64,000 nt of DNA from Eudorina sp. 2006-703-Eu-15 (Eukaryota > Chlorophyta > Chlorophyceae > Chlamydomonadales > Volvocaceae). Numbering within the stretch: the stretch's first letter is position 1; every line of letters starts with the position of its first letter. The stretch spans positions 719,501 through 783,500 of the forward strand of contig BDSI01000031.1 in the NCBI GenBank assembly GCA_003117195.1. Direction: 5' to 3'. A program made the translations under genes and the position numbers. The notes beneath the pieces are model-generated. The model did not search any database and was not told the origin of the DNA. It was given only the letters and a program-made list of their open reading frames with translations. Below, piece after piece: positions 11,328 through 21,100 of this stretch.

Positions 11328-13781
11328 ATGGTATTAACTACATTATTGATTCAAAAACTCGATTTAACAGGAAATGTACAGCCGACGTTTCCTTTGCAAC
11401 GCAATACCGTTAAACGGCGGATAGTGCCAAAGGCGGCCGCGCTGTCGACCCTGTTGGTTGAATCCAAGCCAGATGCAGCTCTTACGAATGGGTCGAAAAT
11501 CACTCGCTCCCAGGCATTCTTGTCGCGTCAAGAGTGTTTGGAGGTACTAAACCGCATTGTCGACAGTTGTCAGGCTACCTCCGTGGGCAGTAGCCAGGCC
11601 GCGTACTTCCAGCAGAGGGAAGCCGATGATGAAGCGCTCTTGGTATCTGGCATTTTGGACACGCTTTATGATGAAGCAGAGTCGGTGTTCATGTCGAAAC
11701 GCGGCTACTTAATACCCAAAAGGTGTGCTGAACGGCTGCGCAGCCCTTTGCAAGCTGCATCTATTCATTTTTCGGTCTGGCAATACAATGCGCCACATCC
11801 GCACACCCTGCACGCTGACCCTTTGGCTTGCGCTGTGCCGCGCTGTGTTAACAGCTGCATCATTGCCCGCGACAAAAGACCCGTGACCGTCACGGACGTC
11901 CTGCACCTGACCTTTCGTGAACGGTCTGTGATTCAACATCACAGCAGAATTTGGAATCCGCTCCCTCTCCCTCCACCCTCTGCACCCACTGCGGCGGCCG
12001 CTGCTATGGGCGCTGCGACAGGGAAGCTGCCCGAGTGGAGGCCACTGGCGGGTCTCCGACGTACGGCGAGATCACCGGGCAGGGCATCGTACAATTCCTC
12101 CGCACGGTTCCCCTGCAAAGCGATGACGTAAGCGATGACGACAGGCGGGAACTCCCCACAACCCCACACCAGCATAATGCTCGCTCGCACACATGCGCTG
12201 GTGCATGCTGCCTGTTGCAGCGCTGTGTCAGCGCCTCTTTCGATAGGGGGCTGTAGTACGTTGTGTACGTTGTGTGTTTTGTGGTACTGAGTTGTGGTAT
12301 GGTGTGCTGCGTTGCGTCGTGTTGTGGTGTGGTGTGTGTTTTACGAAAGTCACCTGGACGTGGTGCAAACATGGCGTGTCACACACCGAAACACGGCCGC
12401 AGCGCCACTAACATCGATCGGATGTTTCGATGGAGTCAAGGAAGCAATCATCTCAATCGACCCTAGCCCTTGGGCCTCGTATGGGTATGTGCAGGTATGG
12501 GGTTACGCACCCCCAACCATGTAACACACACACACACACAGATACCTTCCCCCTGCCCTGCCCTGCCCTGCCCTGCCCTGCCCTGCCCTGCCCTCGCAGG
12601 TCCTGGTAGATCTGGGCAGTGGCCTGGGTCGCCTGCCCCTGCAGGTCGCCTCCACCGCCCGACTGCGCTGTTGCGTGGGCATGGAGCTGTCCGACAGCCG
12701 CCACGAGCAGGCCGTCTGGGTGGCGTCGCACCTGGGGCAGCTGGCGGGCGTCGGACTCGGAGCTGGTCCGGCCGGTGACGTGCCGGCGGGCTCCTCGGGG
12801 GACTGGTCAAGTGGGGACGAGCCGAGCCGGGTCTTTGCGCTGCGTCCATCACCGCCGGCTGCCAGCTATACCACGCTCGCCACGCCGCACCAGGAGCAGC
12901 AGCAGCAACAGCACCACCACCACCAACAGCAACATCAGGAGCAGCAGGAGGCGGTCGGCGTCGCGATGGCGACTGCGCACGACGAGGGGGAGCAGGCGGG
13001 TGAGGGTGAGGGTGAGGGTCAGGGCCTGCTGCTCAGCCCGCTGGAGCTGCGCCGCGAGGACCTCATGACGGCGGAGCTGGGGGACGGCTCCGCCTTCTTC
13101 CTGTGCTCCACCGCCTTTCCCGCGGCGGCCTGCCGGGCCATCGCGGAGCGGCTGTCCCGCCACCCGCGCTTCCGGCTGCTGGTCACGTCGCGGGCGCTGC
13201 CCTTCCCCGCGCCGCTGACACTGGTAGGCGGGGCGGGCGGTGGGGTTTAAAAAGAAACAGCCCCACTGGGGCCACCACTGGGTTGTCGTATTCATCCGGG
13301 CTGCGTGGCGTGCTTGCGCCCGCATCGACGGGCCCAGGCGCAGGCTGACACTCCTGTCCCAAAGTACCTCAGGAGAGGCCACTGCACGTGCCACCTCAAC
13401 AGCCGCCACTTGTCACCATTGACACGCTACCCCCGCTCCCGCGTGCTTCCGTCATCCCCATCCCCCATTCCCCCGGACCCGCAGCTGGGGCAGTTCCCCT
13501 GCGACTTCTCCTGGACTGCCAGGGGCGTCGCCTACGTGTACGTCCGGAACCTGAGGGAGGCCCCCGCGGGGCTGCTGGCGGCGTTCCTCTCCGAAACACG
13601 GGACCTGGGCTCAACCATCGGCGGATCGGGCGATCAGGGCCCCGGTGGTGTCACCCGTGGCGATGACGGCGATGATGACGGCGAGGGTGAGGGGGTCGGC
13701 GAAGGCCGCGACCGCGGCGGCGTCGCCTGGCTGCCGTCCACTTGCACGGTGCCGATGGTGCCGGGTGATCTGATGGTCTGA
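11328..13781 (+). CDS. DOT1-family SAM-dependent methyltransferase
   Basis: Exons 11328-11722, 12022-12127, 12600-13223 and 13485-13781 join in frame to 473 aa. The N-terminal 130 residues are unrecognised. A YGEITGQG motif (residues 146-153) matches the DOT1 motif-X segment (YGE). VLVDLGSGLGRLPLQVA (from residue 168) is the DOT1 SAM-binding motif I (DLGSGxG...LQVA), followed by a VGMELSDSRHEQA strand. A FFLCSTAFPAAACRAIAERL segment corresponds to the DOT1 (N/S)xxF strand-helix, and WTARGVAYVYVR is a plausible final strand. DOT1 enzymes methylate histone H3 (K79 in yeast and animals) in the nucleus. A Gln/His-rich insertion (about residues 268-290) and an acidic Gly-rich stretch interrupt the core. 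A TGTAA lies 163 bases after the stop. The substrate lysine cannot be told from sequence; another non-histone DOT1-like role is possible. Confidence 0.75.
12552..12594. repeat. (CCCTG)n repeat abutting a splice acceptor
   Basis: About eight CCCTG units run up to the CTCGCAG acceptor of exon 12600-13223 and take the place of its polypyrimidine tract. A short (CA)n run lies just upstream. Confidence 0.9.
13241..13273 (-). repeat. Short dispersed repeat, copy 2 (intron of the DOT1-like gene)
   Basis: Inverted copy: on the minus strand it reads GGGGCTGTTTCTTTTTAAAC. It sits 17 bases after the exon 3 donor. Confidence 0.65.
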
Positions 13782-15205
13782 GGGAAAGAGTCCTGTGTAC
13801 CGCGGCGGTACGGAATGTACTGCGTGTGAAGATGTCGTATGGTGCGTGGGGGATGTGTCGAGGCGGTGAGGTTGGCGGCATGTTCCACGTAGACGTCTGA
13901 CTGCACATGGGCTCTGTGTGGGAAGCTGGGGCGGCCGGTATGCTGTAAGGGGCCAGGGAGAGTGTGTACGACAGAGTTTGTTCACGTGGTTTCTATTGGG
14001 AAGGGTCCACGTGACATCGAGTCGGAAGTTGTATGTGTGTGTGTTACAGACAGGGACCCGCAAGAATTGACGGCAACGTGATATGCTTGCCGTATGGTAA
14101 TCGGTGATACATGTGTGATGGGAGAACTGAGCAGCGAGATGGAAAGCCCGTGACAAGGAGTGTGTGTTTGTGTGCGGTTTACATCGCCAGGTGCGGGCGC
14201 GCATTCATTCACCGACGCGAGTACTGTGAGGCATCTGCGATTAATCTGCTGGATCAATACACAGACAGTCAGGAATTGGCGTTCAGCACGGCAGGGGTCC
14301 GATCCACGGATCGCGCGCGGGCGCCGCCCCGCGATTACAGACAGTTGTGTTGCCCCGGGCTCAACATGGCGCTCTAAGAGGGCGTGGTCGTTGTCTCCAC
14401 ACACATAATCTTCATCACGTGCACACACATTATTGCCGGTTGGGGCACAGACAGTTGCGTAGCATGCCTGCATTCTTCGGGCTTTGCTTGGACTTCACGC
14501 ACTCGTGCCTTCCCTGTTGAACAACACACACGTCGGTTGATCTGGGACACAGCGACGGAATGACGGTTACTCGGTTGTCGTACTGGATACAGGTGGGGCT
14601 AGCGGAGGGTGGGGCCAGTACCATCTGCATTACTGCGTGTTGCGCCCATTAACGTACACGGCTGGGTGATTGCTGGGTGGTCTGGCGGACCGCTGGCGGA
14701 CCGAGGTCATCGGGCAATATGGGCAACGGACGGATTTAAATGGAAGGCATGCGTGATCCGTGTTGCTTGGGCACGTGCTGCGCCAGTCACGGTGTTGTGG
14801 GGAACGAGGAGTTGGTGCGTTGACCGCAGCTCGTAAGGAGGGGCCTGGGCCTCAGGCGGCTGCCTGACCCAGATGCAACTGGGCACCAATTTCGCATCAA
14901 GAAAGGTGACTATGAGTTTATGGGGGCCTATGTTCAAATTCTTAACGTTCGGCGTGGGTTTCAGGAAGGATACGCCTTCAGGCCTTTCGCCCGAAATGAG
15001 TGTGTTCATGGCAAAGACCACTTCCTATGGACCTTCCTCGGTGAAGGCAAACCTTTCTCGAAACAGAGAGTGTTCCTTGCTCCGTCGCCAGACGTGGCCA
15101 ACTGATGGATGCTCCAGAACCGTCTGCTTGTAGACCAACAAAAAGGAGACCTGTCAAACACAGCCAAATTTGCTTTCAAACCGACTGCTTAATTGACATT
15201 TCGAG
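13782..15205. other. Intergenic: no gene seen
   Basis: About 1.4 kb holding the 3' UTR of the DOT1-like gene and the upstream region of riboflavin synthase. From about 14870 the sequence becomes less GC-rich. No open frame shows family features. Confidence 0.5.
13944..13948 (+). terminator. TGTAA polyadenylation signal
   Basis: TGTAA, the usual chlorophyte polyadenylation signal, 163 bases after the stop of the DOT1-like gene. Confidence 0.6.
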
Positions 15206-15967
15206 ATGCTTGCATTGCGTCAACAAACCTGTGCAGGCTTCCGTGCCTCGATTGCAACTTCACGCACGCCGACAGCTGGGTTGGTCCGACGCTGCAAACC
15301 GCAACGACAAACTCTCGTAGTCGTTAACATGTTTACTGGAATTGTGCAAGGCACTGCCAAGGTCACGACTGTGGACCGCAAGAATAACCTTTCAACCCTG
15401 GACATATATTTTCCGCAAGGAAAGGTGGACGGGATTAAAATTGGTGCTAGCGTTGCCATCAACGGCACCTGTTTGACAGTTACGCAGATATCGGGCGACA
15501 CGCTGCGATTCGACGTAATGATGGAGACGCTGCGGGCGACGAACCTCGGCGGCCTGGAAGCGGGCAGTGTCGTGAATTTCGAGCGTTCCGCCAAAGTTGG
15601 TGACGAAATCGGCGGCCACAATGTGTCGGGGCACGTTCACTGCACCGCGACCATTGCTGCCGTCGAGCAGACGGAGAACAACCGGCGCCTGGTTTTTGAG
15701 GTCAGCAATCCCGCGTTCATGAAGTACATCCTCCCTAAGGGCTACATCGCAGTCGACGGGTGCAGCCTCACGATTGGCGAGGTCTGGGACAACAAGTTCA
15801 GCGTCTACCTGATCCCGGAGACCATCCAGGTCACCGTGTTTGGCATCAAAGGCGCCGGCGACAGCGTCAACATCGAGATTGAGACACAAACGCAGGCGAT
15901 CGTGGATACAACGGAGCGCGTCGTGGCGCAGTACTTGGAACGCCTCAAGGGCCAGCTGCCACAGTAG
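15206..15967 (+). CDS. RIBE: Riboflavin synthase (alpha chain), probably plastid-targeted
   Basis: Single-exon, 253-aa riboflavin synthase. The enzyme dismutates two molecules of 6,7-dimethyl-8-ribityllumazine to riboflavin and a pyrimidinedione, the last step of riboflavin synthesis. Residues 1-41 form an Arg/Ser/Thr/Ala-rich extension without acidic residues, consistent with a chloroplast transit peptide. The core starts at MFTGIVQG (residue 42), is 212 aa long, and shows the expected pseudo-twofold repeat: GASVAINGTCLTV and GGHNVSGHVH in the first half, KGYIAVDGCSLTIGEV in the second. It resembles the E. coli-type enzyme (MKYIL-KG, LIPET, VNIEI-x-QTQA-VDT-ERV) more than the Arabidopsis enzyme as I know it. 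It lacks introns although most neighbours have many. Together these suggest a bacterial origin, which a phylogeny would have to confirm. Confidence 0.95.
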   Translation: MLALRQQTCAGFRASIATSRTPTAGLVRRCKPQRQTLVVVNMFTGIVQGTAKVTTVDRKNNLSTLDIYFPQGKVDGIKIGASVAINGTCLTVTQISGDTLRFDVMMETLRATNLGGLEAGSVVNFERSAKVGDEIGGHNVSGHVHCTATIAAVEQTENNRRLVFEVSNPAFMKYILPKGYIAVDGCSLTIGEVWDNKFSVYLIPETIQVTVFGIKGAGDSVNIEIETQTQAIVDTTERVVAQYLERLKGQLPQ

Positions 15968-18145
15968 CAGCAGCGGTGCCAGCAGCGGCAACAGTAGCCG
16001 CACCCAGTGATGGGGAGGAAGGCTGGACTAGGCATACCGCAGGTAGCTGCGGTGTCATATGGACCCGGCCGAGATCATGGTTGGCAGAACATGCATATAC
16101 CCGCGCTGCATCGCGTGCGTTCTGATCATCGCCGGTGATGGCGTCAGGGCGGATTCGCTCCAGCCCTCAAGGGAAGCTGGTCTGAGAAGCCGCATGCTGC
16201 ATGGTGCTGGTCACGGGCTGTACTTTTGCGCCCGTGCATGGGCGAATGAGCCCGCACTCTGCACCATTGGCGCTCTATCTGAAATTCAATCCAGACCAGC
16301 GCTGGCTCAGGTGTGCCGTCGAGGTAAGACGGTGGATGGCGTGGTCCTGGGCACTGCCCCCCGTCAGGATGTGACCCCTGGGCGCCCTGCTCAGCCCCGG
16401 GTATTGTGACGCGCTGTGCCGGGTTCAGAATCTAACGGGAAAGAATGACCCGACAGCTGCTGCGTGCGGGCTCTGGCCCACATGCGCGGGGGGGGGCAAA
16501 CAAGGGGGGAACTTCCGGTATTCTGTTTTGCCAGTTCTGAGCTGACGGGCAGTCACCAGAGCACGCCCACGCGACCCGGCGCTGTTGAGCCCGGGGGACT
16601 GAGACAGGGGAACCCTGCTCCAGGGTTGGGCTGGGCTCTGGGCGCTTGAACGTCGCCGCCGGGGTTGCGTGAAGGCGGCCCATGGCAGAGGGAAATGCAA
16701 GCAGCTGGCCGCAGATGCCAGGCCGCAAGACTCAGGCGGAGCCAGCGGGGTGTGGCGCCCCTCAGTTTGTGGTAGCGATGACAATATTGTGGCCGGTTAC
16801 ATACATACTACAATATTGTGGCCGGTGCAGGTGTAATGGGCGCGCGGCAGTGTGGCTTGGGGCAGAGAGCGGTTGTAGGAGTCGAGTGCGGTTTGGTGCC
16901 TTAAAGGAGCTCCTTGTGGGAACATACGCAGGCGGGGCGTGTTCACCGGCTTCGCCCGCGCAGGCGGTCGCTAGGAGCCGTTGCTGTGGGGGAGGGCGCG
17001 CGCGCACTGACTGGCGTTACTTTTAGCCATCCCTGTGATGCAAGTGCCGCTGCCGAGCGACGCTGAGATACGCGTTTGGCTGCGGATCATCCATCGGACT
17101 CAAGAGACTGAAGTGACATCTTGAACCGGGTTGTGGAGGATTGCGGATGCACGTGCGGTCGAGTGCGCCGCGGACGGAGGCGAGGGAGTCGTCTGTTTCC
17201 GTTTGGTATCCCTGGTCCCTGGTGCCGCGAGGGAGTGATTGCAGTCTGGGCACATTTGTCGGCGGCCGTGGTGCGCCAGAACCTGCCACAGAACCGGATG
17301 ATGACCTGGACTGGAGAAGAAGCTCCTGGAAGCTTGGCTACACATGGGAAGCCTGGCGCGGATGTCTGTACGGGTGCGGTGCCCGTAAGGCGGCATCGTG
17401 CTCTTTGAGTGTACGGTCTGTTTACCCGGGCAGACGTCATCTCAGGGTACCGTATCGGCTTGCGACCCGCGCGACCCGCTGATAGAGACTGTGGATCCGC
17501 TCCCAGCCATATACCATACACAACAGAAAGACGTCATAGCTGCATGGGGGTATCTGGGATCGACAGTCCTGCCCTTCAGACCGCGGTTGCAACCATAGCA
17601 CTGGCTAACAAGCTGCTACCGCATTCCATCGTAACCAAAACCGCTCAGTGATACTTCACCTCTTCCCTTCTCAACCCGGGTGCATAGTGCTGCACAGGTT
17701 GAAGCCGACGGCCCGTTAATGCGGTCACCGGGATGCGGGTATGCGGTCCTATGTAGTAGCAGGTCCGGGATACCCATAGTCCCATACCCAAAGCACGATA
17801 CGTCCGTCGCCGCAGGGATACGGTAGTGCACGGAGCACTCCTCCGAGGCGACACGTCGAGTCGGGGACATATCCACCTGTCCCCGGGGTGAGGCCGCGGT
17901 AACGTCCTACACTGCCATCTTCAGAAACACACGTCCCTAGGTACGCGGTCTGAGGTTACGCTGCCCGGCGCTGGCACCCTCGCTGTGCCCGTATCCACCC
18001 GGCCACACACACAGATCCCCTCCGCCTGCCAACATCCACACCCACCGTACACACTGATGCACACGCCAACACGACACGTCAGCAAACTACCAACCGTCAG
18101 GAGTAGCAAACTCTCCACCGCCACCATCGCAGCAATGTTCGGGAC
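15968..18145. other. Intergenic between convergent genes; no gene seen
   Basis: About 2.2 kb between the stop codons of riboflavin synthase (plus) and FAP81 (minus), so it should hold both 3' UTRs. A TGTAA at 16832-16836 could serve riboflavin synthase, though it is 865 bases from the stop. A roughly 26-bp direct repeat with the core CAATATTGTGGCCGGT occurs at 16790 and 16811. Confidence 0.5.
16785..16830. repeat. Direct repeat with ATATTGTGGCCGG core
   Basis: Two adjacent copies of ACAATATTGTGGCCGGT separated by about 10 bases. A single related copy (ATATTGTGGCCGGC) lies near 57918. Confidence 0.75.
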
Positions 18146-21100
18146 TTATATCACGTACAGCTTGCCCTTGTGCTCATCCGTCTCCTCCACGCTGCCGACG
18201 CCGTCAATCTCCACGCTGCAGTCCTTGCCGCGCAGTACGGCAAAGATCAGCTCGCCATCGTACGACTCAGGCTCCGTCGGAGCGAACAGGATGCTGATGG
18301 TCTGCGTGGCGGGCAGTCGAAGCCCGCGCCCGGGCAGCACCCCGCTCGCTGGCCGTACAATGTACGGACCGATGCGCGCCTCCGCGATGATACCCGTGAC
18401 GCCGCTTGGCACCGGCGATGCCGACGGCTTGGGCGGCGGCGGCGGCACGCCGGCAGTGCCCACCCGCTCGCCGGTGTTCGACCGCTGCATCGTGCCACCG
18501 GAGGCCCCCGAGTCTGTGCCGCCACCGCCGTCGCCGGCGGTCGCCGCCACTGGCGCACGGCTCGAGCTCGCCAACGAGCTGGGCCTGCTTTGCGGTGTGG
18601 ACCCATCCGGCGCAGGTCCCCCGGCGGAGCTGCTCCTCGCGGAGCGAGGCGTCGGCGACTGCGCGCCGCCGGCTGCCGGCGAAGCCGGCGCTCCCGGCGC
18701 CGGCGCCGTCGCTGCCGCCGCGGCGGCGGCGGCGGCGTCCGCCGCGCTTGCGGCGGCGCCAGCGCCTGGCAACGTGGGGAACCGCGGTTTGACGCCCTCC
18801 ACGGTGACCGCCCAGGCCGCATCCACGGTGGTGGGGTTGGACAGCTCCACCAGCAGCGCCTTGGGGGACTGCAGGTGCACCTTGCCAAAGTTGAGGCGGC
18901 GCGGCTTCACCACCAGGCGCGGGTGCAGCATCTCCGCCACCAGCGGCAGGCTCTGCTGGTCGCCGTTGGCGAAGCTGATGGACAGCGCGCCGCTGTTCTT
19001 GTAGTCGGTGGTTGTCTCCACGACACGTTGCCGCGCCTGCGCACCGGATGCGGGGAGGATACCGTATTACAGGGAGGATCGGTAGACATACATTCCTTCT
19101 GCGCTGCTGCCAGCAGGCAGGGGTGGCACGCTGTGACCAAGGGGCCAAAGGCGGTGCGTGCTGGTCGAAGCAGAGCCTGGCTGGCAGGCCCTGGAGCGAA
19201 CCCGGTCACACCCAGCCCTGAATGAAGGCGGGGGAGTGCATCTGGATCCACCCCCTGGCGGGGGCGCCCCCCGCTTTCGCCTCCCGCGCGCACCTGCATG
19301 GCTGCGAACCGCACCGGCAGCGCCTCCAGGTCCCCCTTCCCCGGCACGAAGCGCAACGTCACGTCCACGCTCTCCCGCGGCGGCAGGAAGATCTGACCGC
19401 CCTCTGCGGACGGACGGACGGACGGACGGACGGGTTGAGGGCATATGACTACGGGTGCCAGGAAAACAATCAGAGACAGCGGGGACACCGGCCACACAGG
19501 CACACGGCATGCAAGCCATGCGCGCGCGTGTGTTCAATGAAAAGCCCACCCATAACCGCCCAGGCCCGTGTGGCTGAGTGCGGTAGTCGGGGAGCGAATA
19601 GACCCAAACTTCGGCCCATGTAGTCGCACGCGCACATGGCCTCAATGCGCGGGGAAGCTGCTGGAGGCAAAACGTGCCGCCGAGGACGGACCCGGGGGCG
19701 GGTGGGCCAAGGGGGGGCACGTGCGCCACTTGAGGCGGACCCGGCCGGCTGGCGCCTCTCACCCGCAGCGCTCTTGCCGAGGAGGCCCGTCGCCGCCGCG
19801 GGCGCCAGCAGCGTGCTGGTGCCCTGGTAGATGATGGGGTCCTGCGGCACGGAGGGCACTGCGGCCACCAGGTCCCAGGGGCCCTCCACCTGCAGGCTGA
19901 ACACCTGCAGCGGGCGGGAAGGGGGGGCCGGGAAGGGGGCGGGAGGGCGATAAGGGGGCGGGCCGAGTACGGTAGGTACTTGACATGGTGTGATGGACAT
20001 GGTGCGATGGACGTGCTGCGATGGACGCGGTGTATGTACATGATCTCTCCCGCGTTGTGCGCGCTGGCCGACTGCGCCGCGGCACCTCACTGGAGCACCC
20101 TCAACCGGCGTGGATCCCTCCCCGTCCCTTGATCGCCTCCCATTCATCCCTCCCTGCCCGCCCGCCGTCCCTCCCTCCCTCCCTCCCTGCCTCCCTCCTC
20201 TCCCCCTCCCCGCCCCTGCCTCCCTTCCTCGCCTGCGGGCACTCCTGCGTGTTGCTCAGCGTCACTGAGTGCACGAAGCTGGGGTGGCTGGCCGGCTGGT
20301 GGATGGACGCCACCGACCAGGCCAGGTCCGACAGCCCGTCCGGCTCCAGCCGCGCCGACATGGACGAGGCGCTCAAGTCCACTCGCAGCGGCTGCAGCGG
20401 CGTCGGCGGCGCCCCCGCGAACGGGTGGAACGTCCCCGACAACAACGTGCCCACGCCGTCGGCGGCCTCGCCGGTCGGCCACAGCCGCAGCTCCAGCGGC
20501 GCCGCGTCCCCCCCTGCGCCGCTGTGCACCCGGCACGCGCCGTGGAGGTACGCCGCGTGGCCGCGCGCCGCGGAGGAGGAGAAGGAGACGGTGAAGGCGG
20601 CGGAGCCGCCGCCGCGGACGACCTGCTCCCGCGGCTCCACGGTGAAGGGCCCCTCCTCGATGGGCACGGGGTCGGCGTGGCGGGTGGCGGTCACCCGCAC
20701 ACAGCCGGTGCGCTCGTCGGGTGTGAGGCGCACCTCGAACAGCTTGAACTGCGAGCGGGTGTCGCGCAGCCGCCCCGGGCCGCCGCCCCAGAGGCTGTCG
20801 CGGAAGCCGGTGCCGCCCCGGCCCACGTCCGTGGTGGGCGGGTACTGGTCCAGGTCGACGTATTCGCGGAAGCGCCGGAGCTGCCAGCACAGGTGCATGT
20901 CTGCGCGGAGGGTTGGGGGTGGGTGAAGGGTTTCGAGAGGTTTGAGGAGGGTGAGGGTGCGCGCTGCGTGGATTTGGGGGCGAGGCGGAGGAGCGGCGAT
21001 GGCTTTTTGGCATCGCGGACAGACTCCTTCGAAACTCTGCACCTCCAAACGCACCTACGCCCCCCCCCCGCGCCGGCCTGCAGCAGACAGGGCCAGGCCC

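Noticed and set aside
18170..19225. 351-codon plus-strand open frame opposite the last FAP81 exon
   Set aside because: Arg/Ala-rich mirror of a GC-rich coding exon; the minus-strand frame matches DLEC1.
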